A stretch of 64,000 nucleotides of DNA from assembly GCA_002404155.1 (NCBI GenBank), contig DHJC01000081.1, positions 50,868-114,867 of the forward strand. Reading direction: 5' to 3'. The translations under genes were made by a program, and so were the position numbers. A model generated the notes under the pieces. The model saw nothing but the letters and a program-made list of their open reading frames with translations. It was not told the origin of the DNA and made no database searches. Each line of letters begins with the position of its first letter. Position 1 is the stretch's first letter. The DNA is from Chloroflexi bacterium UBA4730 (GTDB taxonomy: Bacteria; Chloroflexota; Limnocylindria; P2-11E). This document shows positions 33,131 through 41,687 of the stretch, piece by piece.

Positions 33131-34474
33131 TCAGCCGACCTTGCGGCGGGCCCGGCTGCCCCAGCGGAAATGGGTCACCGTGCCATTGGCCGCCCGCAGA
33201 AAATCGCCCATCGGCGGCACGTCCGAGGCCGCTGCCGAGATGACGGTGTCCGGGCCCGTGAATTCGAGCCGCACCGGCGGCGGCGTCGGCCGCTCAGCCA
33301 CCGATCCCTTCCAGGCGAGCCACATGACCAACGCGCCGTCCTCAGCGGCGAGCTCGACGTCTGAGAGCGGCGCCCAGTACCGGCCGGCGTAGGGCACGAG
33401 GTCGGGCTGGCGCTCGAGCCGCGCCGGCCGGGCGCGGGGCCCAAGCCCGAGCCACGCCGCGAGCAGCCACTCCTGCAGCTCGGCGCAGAGCCGCACTCCG
33501 TTGGCGCCGTTGGTGAGAATCACGAGCCCGGCGCCGCGTTCGGGCACGAGCAGGAGCTGGCTCATGTGCGCGACGGTCGCGCCGCCGTGCGCGACGAGCC
33601 GCGTCCCGTTGCGGTCCTCCAGGAACCACGAGAGCCCGACATGACCGACGGGACCTATCGGTACGCGCGGCTCGCGCATCGCCGCGAGCAGGGCCGCCGG
33701 CAGGAGGCGCGTGCCATCCGACGCCGTCCCGTCGCCGAGGTGGAACCGGGCGTACCGGAGCAGGTCGGTAACGGTGGAGCGAACGCCGCCCACCGGATCG
33801 CCATTGGTGCTCTCGCTCAGACGTCCGCGCACGCGCGTAGCCGCGCCGTCCCGCACCGTGTGACCCGCGGCCAGGCGTTCGTACAGCACATCCTCGGCGG
33901 CGAAGGCGGAGCGGGTCATCCCGAGCGGCGCGAAGAGGAGCTCGCGGACCGCCTCGCGGTACGAGCGTCCGCTGACGAGCTCGATGATCCGGCCGGCGAG
34001 CGTGAGCGAGACGTTGTTGTACGAGAACACCCCTGCCGGCGCGACCTGCTCGAGGGCGGCCATCGCCGTGACGCCCTTTGCGATCGCATCCTCACCACGG
34101 CCGGTGGGCTCGAGGTACTCGCCGAACCACCCGGCGGTGTGGGTGAAGAGGTCGCGGACGGTCACCGTCGCGCTGACGGTGGGGTCGGCGACGCGGAAGT
34201 CGGGCACGTAGCGCCGCACCGGCGCGTCGAGCTCGAGCTTTCCCTCCGCCGCGAGCCCCGCGGCGACGGTCGCGGTCATCGTCTTGGTGATCGACGCGAT
34301 CTCGAACACGGTGTCCGCGTCGACGGGAAGCGGATGGTCGACGTTCGTCACGCCGAAGCCCCAGGTCCGCGCGCCATCGGCGTCCAGCACGCCGACCGCG
34401 ACGCCGGGCACGACGTGCTTCGCCATGCCCGCCTCGACACGCTCCGCAAGCGCGATCGGATCCGGCCCGCTCAC
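33131..34474 (-). CDS. Serine hydrolase, beta-lactamase/DD-peptidase (class C-like) family
   Basis: A 447-residue protein with the three catalytic motifs of the family: S-x-x-K in IASITKTM (about 61-68), the Tyr motif YNN in FSYNNVSL (about 151) and HGG near residue 297 (LVAHGGATV). The last about 110 residues form a small beta domain seen in esterase/D-aminopeptidase-like members. There is no signal peptide, unlike secreted beta-lactamases, so it may be a cytoplasmic esterase or peptidase. The GTG start (34474) overlaps the upstream DUF2207 stop (GTGA), so the two are co-translated. Substrate unknown. Confidence 0.85.
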   Translation of the reverse strand: MSGPDPIALAERVEAGMAKHVVPGVAVGVLDADGARTWGFGVTNVDHPLPVDADTVFEIASITKTMTATVAAGLAAEGKLELDAPVRRYVPDFRVADPTVSATVTVRDLFTHTAGWFGEYLEPTGRGEDAIAKGVTAMAALEQVAPAGVFSYNNVSLTLAGRIIELVSGRSYREAVRELLFAPLGMTRSAFAAEDVLYERLAAGHTVRDGAATRVRGRLSESTNGDPVGGVRSTVTDLLRYARFHLGDGTASDGTRLLPAALLAAMREPRVPIGPVGHVGLSWFLEDRNGTRLVAHGGATVAHMSQLLLVPERGAGLVILTNGANGVRLCAELQEWLLAAWLGLGPRARPARLERQPDLVPYAGRYWAPLSDVELAAEDGALVMWLAWKGSVAERPTPPPVRLEFTGPDTVISAAASDVPPMGDFLRAANGTVTHFRWGSRARRKVG

Positions 34475-36186
34475 CAGCTCCCGCCTCCCCCGCCGCCGCC
34501 GCCACCGCCCGAGAACCCGCCGGAGAATCCGCTGCCACCGCTGCCGGCGGGCGTGGAAACGACGGTGGCGGCGAGCGTGCTCGAGAAGCCCGAGAAGCTA
34601 TTAGAGAACGCCAACGCGTTGAACGGTCCGGGTCCGATGTAAAAGCTGGACACCGCCTGCGCCGTGTCCAGGCCGGCGAACGCGTGCATCCACTTGTCGA
34701 CGCTCGCGAACATCACGGCGTACGGAAGGTACGCCGTGAACAGGCCCTCTTTCTCGGCGAACGCGGCGCGGTCGGTCTCGGCCGTGTCCATGTACCGCTT
34801 GAAGCCGAGGGTCTGCGCGAACAGCGCGGCGCCCGCGGCCGTCCGGGCAGGCATCGCGCGATTCAGGACCAGCAGCAGCAGGCCCGCCGGCACGAACGCG
34901 ATGCCGACGAGGCCCCAGCCGGCCAGCTGGCCGAGGACGAACACGAGGCCGATCCCCGCGAGCGCCGCGACGCAGCCAAGGCCCGCATACACGGTGCGCA
35001 CCCGCGACGGATTCGCGACGAACCAGCCGCGTTTCGTCGCGTCGGCGTACAAGAGGTCCTCCGCGCTCTTGAGGGTCGGCGCGAAGTGTCCCTTGAGCGA
35101 CGAGAGCAGCACGCTGTCGCCATCCGCGAAGAGGCCATCGACGAGCTTCCGCTCGTACGGCAGCAGGTCGTCGCCGGGCTTCTTCTTGTCCAGGGTCCAA
35201 TCGGCGTGGCCGAACAGTCCGTGCTTGGCATGCTCGGTGATCGTGATGTAGCCGCGTACCGCGAGGTCGACGATGGTGGCGACGAGGTCGCGCGGGTCGG
35301 CGCTCTCGTCCACGAGCACGCCGAGCTGCGCGGGCCGCAGCTTCGCCGGCGGCTCGTACTCCGGGACGATCGCGCCGCGCGGCGCGCCGCGATCGCGCCC
35401 GCGGGTCCACCACGTCCACCACACGAGGAACAGGCCGCCGACGAGCACCACCGCAGCGAGCCCGACGGCGAGCGGTGACGTCGAGAAGTAGTCGACGAAC
35501 CCACGCCGCCGCGTCACGAGGTCGGGTGCGGCGACGGCGACCGCGCCCGGCTTCAGCGCGGTCACGATGGTCAGCTGTTCGCCCGGGGAGAACGGACGGG
35601 TCGCGCCGAACGACGCGACGTTGCCGCCGGTCGATGCACTGCACGGCTCGGTCGAGCCGGTCGGGCCTTGGAAGCACGTGACGCGCTGCAGCGCACCCGC
35701 CACCGGCACGAGGACGGTCGCGCTCGTGATGTTGGTCGGCACGCCCCATTGATCGCCGTTCACGTTCCAGTACAGCTCGTCGTGGTCCGCGTTCGCGTTC
35801 AGGGCGCCGGCCACCGTGTAGCTGATGCGGTAGGTCTGCGTGCCGCTCACGGTGCGGTTGGCGTCGCCGATCTTGATCTCGGTCATCGTGTCGCCGGGGC
35901 TGACCTGGTAGGTCACGCCGCGCCCGGACGCGTCGGTCACGCCCCGCACGGAGAGGCGATACAGCCGATCGTGGGTGTCGTCGTACTGATACCGGGTCGG
36001 GATGTCGCGGAGGATGCCGTGCTTCTGCAGGCCGTCGAAATCGACGTCGACCGACTCGATGATCGCGAGCGACCCGTCGGGCCGGATCGTGATGTCGGCG
36101 CGGAACCCGTCGATGACCCAGCCGGTGTCCGCGGCGGCGGGCGCGGCCGTGGCCGCGACGACCACGATGACGGCGATGAGCCGCAG
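34471..36186 (-). CDS. DUF2207 membrane protein (start uncertain)
   Basis: About 571 residues. A signal peptide (LRLIAVIVVVAATAAPAAAD) leads an extracellular beta domain (GFRADITIRPDGSLAIIESV, HGILRDIPTRY), then a membrane helix (AVGLAAVVLVGGLFLVWWTW), a cytoplasmic part, two further helices (GCVAALAGIGLVFVLGQLAG and the next) and an FSGGFSGGGGGGGGGGSW tail typical of the family. No ATG, GTG or TTG lies just before the signal peptide in this frame. The plausible start is CTG 36186. Alternatively, a GTG a few bases upstream in another frame plus a one-base frameshift would serve. Role unknown; family members are surface-exposed membrane proteins. Confidence 0.75.
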   Translation of the reverse strand: MRLIAVIVVVAATAAPAAADTGWVIDGFRADITIRPDGSLAIIESVDVDFDGLQKHGILRDIPTRYQYDDTHDRLYRLSVRGVTDASGRGVTYQVSPGDTMTEIKIGDANRTVSGTQTYRISYTVAGALNANADHDELYWNVNGDQWGVPTNITSATVLVPVAGALQRVTCFQGPTGSTEPCSASTGGNVASFGATRPFSPGEQLTIVTALKPGAVAVAAPDLVTRRRGFVDYFSTSPLAVGLAAVVLVGGLFLVWWTWWTRGRDRGAPRGAIVPEYEPPAKLRPAQLGVLVDESADPRDLVATIVDLAVRGYITITEHAKHGLFGHADWTLDKKKPGDDLLPYERKLVDGLFADGDSVLLSSLKGHFAPTLKSAEDLLYADATKRGWFVANPSRVRTVYAGLGCVAALAGIGLVFVLGQLAGWGLVGIAFVPAGLLLLVLNRAMPARTAAGAALFAQTLGFKRYMDTAETDRAAFAEKEGLFTAYLPYAVMFASVDKWMHAFAGLDTAQAVSSFYIGPGPFNALAFSNSFSGFSSTLAATVVSTPAGSGGSGFSGGFSGGGGGGGGGGSW

Positions 36187-36371
36187 GAGGCCTTCACTCG
36201 ACGCCGATGCTATCGTTGCGTCTGCGCGCGCATGCGCGACGTCACATGGAGGTGCGTTCGATGACCGAGCTTGCTGCGACCACGACCCGCACCTCCGGCC
36301 ACGCCGCCGCCTGACCCTCCGTCCTTCGGCGTCGTGACCGGACGGTCCACGACGACTTTGAAGGAGGCGCG

Positions 36372-37424
36372 ATGCATCCCCGACTCGTAGCGCTCGGCTG
36401 GGATCCGGCGTGGGAGCTCGCTCGCTCGACCGTGGCTCTCGACGATCTCGAACCGGCGCGCGTCGCGACGCAGCATCGCGGCGGATACGTCCTCTGTACC
36501 GCCGGCGGCGACGCGTCAGCTGTCGTCTCCGGCCGGCTCCGCCACGGGTCGCGGACGGCTGCGGCATTCCCGGTCGTCGGCGATTGGGTGCTCGTGCGCG
36601 AGGGCGTGATCCACGCCGTCCTGCCGCGCCGCACCGCGTTCTCGCGCAAGGTCGCGTGGGCCGCGACAGAGGAGCAGGTGGCCGCCGCGAACGTCGACGT
36701 CGTCTTCGTCGTCGCGGCGCTCGACACGGCGCCGAACCTCCGCCGCCTCGAGCGCTACCTCACCGTGGCGTACGAAAGCGGCGCGGAGCCGGTCGTCCTG
36801 CTCAACAAGTCCGACCTGTGCCCCGACGTCGGCGCGGCCCAGGCCGCGGTGCGCGAGATCGCGCCGGGCACGCCCGTCCACGCCCTGAGCGCGCTGGCCG
36901 GCGACGGGCTCGCGGTCCTCGACGCGTACTGCCGGCCCGGCCGCACGGCGGTCTTCCTCGGGCCGTCGGGCGTCGGCAAGACGACGCTTCTCAACACCCT
37001 CACCGGCGCCGACCGCCCGACCGCCGCGGTCCTCGAGGACGGCCGTGGCCGCCACACCACGACCCATCGCGAGCTCGTGCTCGTGAACGGCCGCGGGCTC
37101 GTCATCGACACGCCCGGCATGCGCGAGCTCCAGCTCTGGGACGCCGACGCCGGTCTGTCGGCGGTCTTCGCGGACATCGACGCGCTCGCGGGTGCGTGCC
37201 GGTTCGGCGACTGTACGCACGAAGCCGAGCCGGGCTGCGCCATCCGTGCCGCCATCGGGGCCGGCCGGCTCGACCCCGAGCGCTACGCGAGCTACCGCAA
37301 GCTCGAGCGCGAGGAAGCGCACGTCACGAAGAAGCGGGACGCGCTTGCGCTGTCGGAGGAGAAGCGGCTCCGAAAGATCTTCGCCCGGAGCATCCGCCGG
37401 GCCGGGTGGCGCGGCCAGGACTGA
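36372..37424 (+). CDS. rsgA: Ribosome small-subunit-dependent GTPase A
   Basis: A 350-residue circularly permuted GTPase that checks late 30S assembly. The N-terminal OB-fold region (about 40-105) is followed by the permuted motifs in order: G4 NKSD (about 135), G1 GPSGVGKTTLLNTL (about 196-209), the TTTHRE switch, and G3 DTPGM (about 245). The C-terminal zinc knuckle is CRFGDCTHEAEPGC (about 276-289). GGAGG stands 7 bp before the ATG. The gene is divergent from the DUF2207 gene, with 185 bp between starts including an imperfect inverted repeat around GACCGGACGGTC (36336-36347). Confidence 0.95.
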   Translation: MHPRLVALGWDPAWELARSTVALDDLEPARVATQHRGGYVLCTAGGDASAVVSGRLRHGSRTAAAFPVVGDWVLVREGVIHAVLPRRTAFSRKVAWAATEEQVAAANVDVVFVVAALDTAPNLRRLERYLTVAYESGAEPVVLLNKSDLCPDVGAAQAAVREIAPGTPVHALSALAGDGLAVLDAYCRPGRTAVFLGPSGVGKTTLLNTLTGADRPTAAVLEDGRGRHTTTHRELVLVNGRGLVIDTPGMRELQLWDADAGLSAVFADIDALAGACRFGDCTHEAEPGCAIRAAIGAGRLDPERYASYRKLEREEAHVTKKRDALALSEEKRLRKIFARSIRRAGWRGQD

Positions 37425-37442
37425 GCCCGGCCGCGGCGAACG

Positions 37443-38378
37443 TTAGCGGACCGTGATCGAGCTCGCGCCGCCGGTGATCGTCACGGTGACGCGATCCTTC
37501 GCGGTGCTGTAGCCGGGCGTTTCGATGATGCTGCCGCTCTTCGTCGCCCGTGGATTCGTCGACGTTGACGACACCAGGCCGCCATTGATAGTGACGCGCG
37601 CTTCGACGCCGGCCGGGATCTCGATGGCGACGTTCGAGGCACCGCCGTCGATGCGCACGCTGACTTCGCCGATGGGATGCGGCAGGACCATCGTCGTGCT
37701 CGAGGCTCCCACGCTCAGGCGAGCGTCGGTGGTCTGCACGTCGTGGAGGTCCATCACGAATTCTCCGGCGCCCGCGTTCAGCTGGAACGAGAGCGGCAGG
37801 TCGTTCGCCACCTTTACGTCGATCTCGGAGCCGCCGCCGAAGTGCGCGCTCCCCTGCGTGATCCGAACGTCGCCTTTCGCGCCGCTGCTGCGGTCGAGCA
37901 GGCAGAGCTCCTCGCGATCCGAGCTCGCTTCGACGGCACCGGTCGCGGCCCCGGTCACGCGGTAGCGCGCGCCGCCCCCGTCGATGCGCAGTGCCAGGGT
38001 CTGTAGCGTGCCGCGCGGGACGGACGTCGACGACGTCGGGTTCGGGCAGCTGTTCGAGCTGGTGAACGTGAAGCTCGCGAGGCTGAGGGCCGCCGGCTGG
38101 GTCGCGGCGAGTAGCAGCGCCGCGCCGATGATGACGACCTCGGCGGTGAGCGTCGGCAGCGGCCAACGGCGCGAGAACGCGATGTCGATCCCGAGCAGGA
38201 TCAGGAGCACCGGCCAGAGGGCGAGTAGCGACACGATGGCCACGGGCTGGATCAAGCCGTAGTTCGCGAACAGCGCGACGAGGCCGATACCGATGAGGAC
38301 GAGCGGCCAAAACATCCCGCGGCGGCGGTGCAGGCGCGACGCAGCGGGCGGGGCGGTGGTCGAGGGCTCGGTGCTCAT
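37443..38378 (-). CDS. LiaF-like membrane protein with DUF4097-type beta-stack domain
   Basis: A 311-residue protein. The N-terminal part has three to four membrane helices (MFWPLVLIGIGLVALFANYG, PVAIVSLLALWPVLLILLGI, LTAEVVIIGAALLLAATQPA), as in the LiaF/DUF5668 transmembrane unit. The C-terminal 200 residues form a repetitive beta 'toast-rack' domain (GGGSEIDVKVANDLPLSFQL, VRIDGGASNVAIEIPAGVEA, TVTITGGASSITVR). ATG 38378 overlaps the PspC gene stop (ATGA). Proteins of this architecture tune envelope-stress signalling in Gram-positives. The sigma factor in the same operon supports such a role here, by inference. Confidence 0.75.
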   Translation of the reverse strand: MSTEPSTTAPPAASRLHRRRGMFWPLVLIGIGLVALFANYGLIQPVAIVSLLALWPVLLILLGIDIAFSRRWPLPTLTAEVVIIGAALLLAATQPAALSLASFTFTSSNSCPNPTSSTSVPRGTLQTLALRIDGGGARYRVTGAATGAVEASSDREELCLLDRSSGAKGDVRITQGSAHFGGGSEIDVKVANDLPLSFQLNAGAGEFVMDLHDVQTTDARLSVGASSTTMVLPHPIGEVSVRIDGGASNVAIEIPAGVEARVTINGGLVSSTSTNPRATKSGSIIETPGYSTAKDRVTVTITGGASSITVR

Positions 38379-38830
38379 CGCCGGCTCCGCTGCGCGATGA
38401 AGTACACGCCAACCGCGATCAGGACGAGCGGCCAGATGAAGTGCCAGTCGATGAACCGGAACGTGCCCATGTTGCCGAGCATGAAGACGATGCCGACGGC
38501 CACGAGGAGCAGGCCGAGGCCGCTACGGCGGCGGTCCATCTCGGCCCGGTCGACGACCCGTGGCGCGACCGGCGCGGCCGCCGGATCGCTCGGATCGACC
38601 ACGACGGTCTGATCCGTCGCGACCGGACGGACGAACGGCGTCGCCTCACCCGGGTTCGGCATGAGGAACAGCAGCAGGAAATAGATGAGCACGCCGACGC
38701 CGAAGGGGAACGCGAGGATCACCATGACGACGCGGACGAAGGTCGCGTCGATGTCGAGGTAGTCGGCGAGTCCGCCGCACACCCCACTGATGACGCGATT
38801 CGTGCGACTGCGTTCAAGACGCCCGGACAC
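38375..38830 (-). CDS. PspC-domain membrane protein
   Basis: A 151-residue protein with an N-terminal PspC domain (RSRTNRVISGVCGGLADYLD, then a helix VRVVMVILAFPFGVGVLIYF), a proline/alanine-rich linker, and two C-terminal helices (LGLLLVAVGIVFMLGNMGTF and HFIWPLVLIAVGVYFIA). PspC proteins act in phage-shock or related envelope-stress responses at the cytoplasmic membrane. The start overlaps the preceding membrane-protein gene by 17 bp and its stop overlaps the LiaF-like gene, so all are in one coupled unit under the ECF sigma gene. Confidence 0.85.
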   Translation of the reverse strand: MSGRLERSRTNRVISGVCGGLADYLDIDATFVRVVMVILAFPFGVGVLIYFLLLFLMPNPGEATPFVRPVATDQTVVVDPSDPAAAPVAPRVVDRAEMDRRRSGLGLLLVAVGIVFMLGNMGTFRFIDWHFIWPLVLIAVGVYFIAQRSRR

Positions 38831-39233
38831 TGATCGACTCCCTTCCGGTGCTGCGCTCGTAGAGGATCGCGAAGATGACCGTCGCGAGCGCCGCTACGGC
38901 GACCGACGGGCTCGCGGTCAGCGCGCCGAGCGCGACCACCTGCTCCGCTCCTGCCGCCACGGCCGTCAGCACGAAGCCGAACGGCACGCTGAGATCGACG
39001 CTCGCAAGGGCATTGAATGCGGCGATCCCGACGACGGACTCGACCCCGAGGCTCACCCCGACGAGCGCGATGCCCCGCAGGGCGCGGAGGAGCTGCTGCG
39101 CGAGCGAGCGCCGCTCGGCCGCCGCGACGATCGCCGCCGCATCGAAGCGCTGCGGGCGCTCGTCGGCCTCGAGCCGCAGGGCCCGGCGGAGGGTGCTTTC
39201 GGCGAGCGTGTCACGGTCGTCCACATCCCTCAT
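38814..39233 (-). CDS. Small membrane protein, possible anti-sigma factor
   Basis: A 139-residue protein. About 45 charged cytoplasmic residues (RRALRLEADERPQRFDAAAI, VAAAERR) precede two or three membrane helices (ALRGIALVGVSLGVESVVGI, FGFVLTAVAAGAEQVVALGA, SVAVAALATVIFAILYE). It matches no family I can name. Its start overlaps the ECF sigma gene stop (ATGA), the standard place for an anti-sigma factor, and the short cytosolic domain plus membrane anchor fits that idea. No zinc-binding HxxxCxxC motif is present, so it would be a non-ZAS type. Confidence 0.5.
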   Translation of the reverse strand: MRDVDDRDTLAESTLRRALRLEADERPQRFDAAAIVAAAERRSLAQQLLRALRGIALVGVSLGVESVVGIAAFNALASVDLSVPFGFVLTAVAAGAEQVVALGALTASPSVAVAALATVIFAILYERSTGRESISVRAS

Positions 39234-39820
39234 ACGCCCTGGACCTCCATGGCCTTACGCAGAAGCTGCCGCGCCCGGAGGAGCTGGACGCCCACTGTCG
39301 AGCTGGACCGGCCGAGGACCGCGGCGACCTCGTCGACGCTCAGCTCGTTGAAGTAGCGCAACACCACGACCTCGCGGTAGAGCTCGGGAAGGGCCGCGAC
39401 CGCCGCGCGGATCCCGTCACGCGACTCGCGATCGAGAGTCTCGGCTTCCGGCGTCGCGGACCGGTCGGGGATCGCGGCCGCCTCGGCCTCCGGCGCGATG
39501 CGCCCGCGCTCACGGGTCCGCGCCCGACCGATGGTGATCGCCTCGTTCACCGCGATCCGCAGCAGCCAATGTTTGATCGGCCGAGACGGGTCGTACGACC
39601 CGATCGAGCGATAGGCCTTCAGGAACACCTGGTTGGCCGCGTCGAGCGCCGCATCGCGATCGCCCAGGATCCGCAGGGCGGCGCCGTAGACGTCATCCTG
39701 GTGCTCGCGCACGACATCCTCGAAGGTCACGGCGTTACGAACGATGGCACCCGCCGCCGGTCCCGGCAGCGCCACGCGCAGCAGGCCGCCGCGGGCCCCA
39801 CCCGAGCTAACGCGCACCAT
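39230..39820 (-). CDS. ECF-type RNA polymerase sigma factor
   Basis: About 196 residues. Region 2 is FEDVVREHQDDVYGAALRIL and ANQVFLKAYRSIGSYDPSRP with the IKHWLLRIAVNEA helix. Region 4 is AVAALPELYREVVVLRYFNE, LSVDEVAAVLGRSSSTVGVQ and LLRARQLLRKAM. Start ATG 39820 leaves about 30 extra residues before region 2, and GTG 39730 (VTFEDVV) would give the more usual beginning. It heads a tightly overlapping unit with a membrane protein, PspC and a LiaF-like protein, so it probably drives an envelope-stress regulon. Confidence 0.85.
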   Translation of the reverse strand: MVRVSSGGARGGLLRVALPGPAAGAIVRNAVTFEDVVREHQDDVYGAALRILGDRDAALDAANQVFLKAYRSIGSYDPSRPIKHWLLRIAVNEAITIGRARTRERGRIAPEAEAAAIPDRSATPEAETLDRESRDGIRAAVAALPELYREVVVLRYFNELSVDEVAAVLGRSSSTVGVQLLRARQLLRKAMEVQGV

Positions 39821-39854
39821 CCGTATCCCTGATACGCCGGCGACGCGGGCCGAA

Positions 39855-40139
39855 TTACAGGTGGCGAAGGCGCTCCAGCGCGGCGCCCGGCACCGAGAGC
39901 CGCTTGCGCGCCGACGTCGCACCGGACTCGATCCGGATGGCGGTCGTCCCCAGATGCAGGGTCTTTCCCAAGAGCTCGATGAGCGCGCGGTTCGCGGCCC
40001 CGTTCACGGGTGCCGCCGTCACGTGGACCTGCAGCACGCCTTCTCGTACGCCCGCCACGGCCGATCGCGACGCGCGCGGGACCAGGCGGACGGCGAAGTG
40101 GGCACGGCGATCGCGCTCGTCGATCGCGAGACCAGCCAC
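39855..40139 (-). CDS. DUF167/YggU-family protein
   Basis: A 94-residue protein with the DUF167 pattern: FAVRLVPRASRSAVAGV, LQVHVTAAPVNGAANRALIE, LLGKTLHLGTTAIRIESGAT and SARKRLSV. It is usually found beside yggT, as here (10 bp downstream of it). The biochemical role is not established. It ends the run of small genes attached to the division cluster. The length is normal. Confidence 0.85.
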   Translation of the reverse strand: MAGLAIDERDRRAHFAVRLVPRASRSAVAGVREGVLQVHVTAAPVNGAANRALIELLGKTLHLGTTAIRIESGATSARKRLSVPGAALERLRHL

Positions 40140-40149
40140 TAGCGAGACA

Positions 40150-40434
40150 TCAGAGCGCGGGGGGCAGGAGCCGAAGGAGAAGCTGCTCGACCAGCTGCAG
40201 GAGCACGAGCGCGATGAGCGGCGAGAAGTCCATCCCCGCGCCCATCGGCAGCGCCCGTCTGATGGGTGACAGGAACGGTTCGGTGATCGAGAAGATGAAG
40301 TCGTTCAGCCCCCAGGGCAGCCGCGTCGGCACCCACGACAGGATCACGCGCCCGAAGATCACGAGCGTGAGCCCGAGGAACAGGACGTTGATGAACGCCT
40401 CGAGATAGACGACGAGCAGGCAGCCGGCGCACAC
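40150..40434 (-). CDS. YggT-family membrane protein
   Basis: A 94-residue protein with two membrane helices (AFINVLFLGLTLVIFGRVIL and PLIALVLLQLVEQLLLRLL) separated by the conserved loop SWVPTRLPWGLNDFIFSITE, PFLSPIRRALP. YggT proteins are often encoded with division genes (ylmG in Gram-positives and cyanobacteria) and affect nucleoid or septum organisation. Here it lies 3 bp after dcd and in line with the dcw cluster. The length is typical. Confidence 0.85.
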   Translation of the reverse strand: MCAGCLLVVYLEAFINVLFLGLTLVIFGRVILSWVPTRLPWGLNDFIFSITEPFLSPIRRALPMGAGMDFSPLIALVLLQLVEQLLLRLLPPAL

Positions 40435-40437
40435 CGC

Positions 40438-41004
40438 CTAGCGATCCGGAAGGTCGAGGCGGTAGCGCGACGGGGTCGGGCCGGACTGGCCCTGATAGCT
40501 CGAGCCGAGCTCCGGGGAGCCGTACGGCCGCTCCGCGGGCGACGACAGGCGGAAGAAGGACAGCTGCCCGATGCGCATGCCCGGGTAGAGCGTGATCGGA
40601 AGGTTGTTCACGTTGGAAAGCTCGAGCGTGATGTGCCCGTCCCACGCGGGATCGATGAACCCCGCCGTCGAGTGGATGAGCAACCCGAGGCGGCCCAGGG
40701 AGCTTTTGCCCTCGACCCGGGATACGAGGTCGTTCGGCAGCCGGATCCGCTCGCGCGTGGAGCCGAGCACGAATTCGTTGGGATGGAGGATGAATGGCGA
40801 GTCGCCGACCTCGACGAGCTCGGTCACGTCGTCGAGCGGGCGCGCCAGGTCGATGTAAGGGTGGTGGCTCGAGCGGAAGACCCGGAAGGTGCGATCGAGC
40901 CGGATGTCGAGACTCGCGGGCTGGATGCATTTCGGATCGAACGGGTCGATGCCGATGCGGCCGCATTCGATCTCGGCACGGATGTCGCGGTCGGAGAGGA
41001 CCAT
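40438..41004 (-). CDS. dcd: dCTP deaminase
   Basis: A 188-residue trimeric enzyme making dUTP from dCTP (bifunctional forms make dUMP). Features: MVLSDRDIRAEIECGRIGID, IQPASLDIRLDRTFRVFR, the substrate-binding segment GKSSLGRLGLLIHSTAGFID and PAWDGHITLELSNVNNLPI with the catalytic Glu in the last. ATG 41004 overlaps the stop of the HAD gene (TGATG). The more upstream in-frame start (41040) lies inside that gene and is not needed. It is placed with nrdR, so two nucleotide-metabolism genes trail the dcw cluster. Confidence 0.93.
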   Translation of the reverse strand: MVLSDRDIRAEIECGRIGIDPFDPKCIQPASLDIRLDRTFRVFRSSHHPYIDLARPLDDVTELVEVGDSPFILHPNEFVLGSTRERIRLPNDLVSRVEGKSSLGRLGLLIHSTAGFIDPAWDGHITLELSNVNNLPITLYPGMRIGQLSFFRLSSPAERPYGSPELGSSYQGQSGPTPSRYRLDLPDR

Positions 41005-41687
41005 CAGCTGGGGAGGATACGAGCGCGGAGCGCGTCCCACGTGGCGACGATCTCATCGGCGTCGGGGACGGCCGCCGTCTCGTAGCCCCAGAGCACCTGG
41101 ATCGTGTGCGCCGCGGCTGCCCGCCCCATCCGCATGTCCGTGCGGGTGTCACCGACGACGACCGTGCGCGCCGCGGGAACGCCGAGCCGAGCCATCGCCA
41201 GCAGCGCGAGGTCCGGCGCGGGCTTGTGGCGGTCCGCCGGCACGGAGTCACCCCCAAGATAGAGCTCGATGTCATCCTCGATCTCGAGGCCGCGGAGGAT
41301 CCGCTCGCAGTCGGCGGCGCGCTTGCCGCTGACAGTGGCCTGGAGCACGCCCGCGGCGTGGACCACGCGGAGTGTCTCGCGGGCCCCCTCGAACAGGCGC
41401 GTGGCCGGGATGACCGTCTCGTCGTAGATCGTCCGGTACTCGGCGCGGCAGGCGATCGCGTCCTCAGCGGTGAGATCCGGCCACGCGATGCGAAAGATCT
41501 CCTCGAGCGGGAGGCCGGTCATCCGGCCCACCACGTCGAACTCCAATGGTGCGCCGCCCCGGCGGGTAATCACCGCATTCGCGGTCTCCACGACGAAGCG
41601 GACGCTGTCGGTGAGGGTGCCATCCAGGTCCCAACAGACCAGATCGAACGGGGCGCGGCCGCCCTGGAACGGGCGCGCGGTGCTCAG
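41004..41687 (-). CDS. HAD-superfamily hydrolase (phosphatase-like), apparent CTG start
   Basis: About 227 residues. HAD motif I, WDLDGTLTDS, lies at residues about 19-28. Motif II is ATVSGK, motif III the Lys in HKPAPD, motif IV VVVGDTRTDMRMG. The only ATG/GTG/TTG in this frame is GTG 41591, which would delete motif I and the nucleophilic Asp. CTG 41687 overlaps the nrdR stop as CTGA, the same 4-bp coupling seen elsewhere with ATG/GTG/TTG, so it is the likely start. It resembles phosphoglycolate phosphatase/PGMB-type enzymes. The substrate is unknown. Confidence 0.8.
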   Translation of the reverse strand: MSTARPFQGGRAPFDLVCWDLDGTLTDSVRFVVETANAVITRRGGAPLEFDVVGRMTGLPLEEIFRIAWPDLTAEDAIACRAEYRTIYDETVIPATRLFEGARETLRVVHAAGVLQATVSGKRAADCERILRGLEIEDDIELYLGGDSVPADRHKPAPDLALLAMARLGVPAARTVVVGDTRTDMRMGRAAAAHTIQVLWGYETAAVPDADEIVATWDALRARILPS

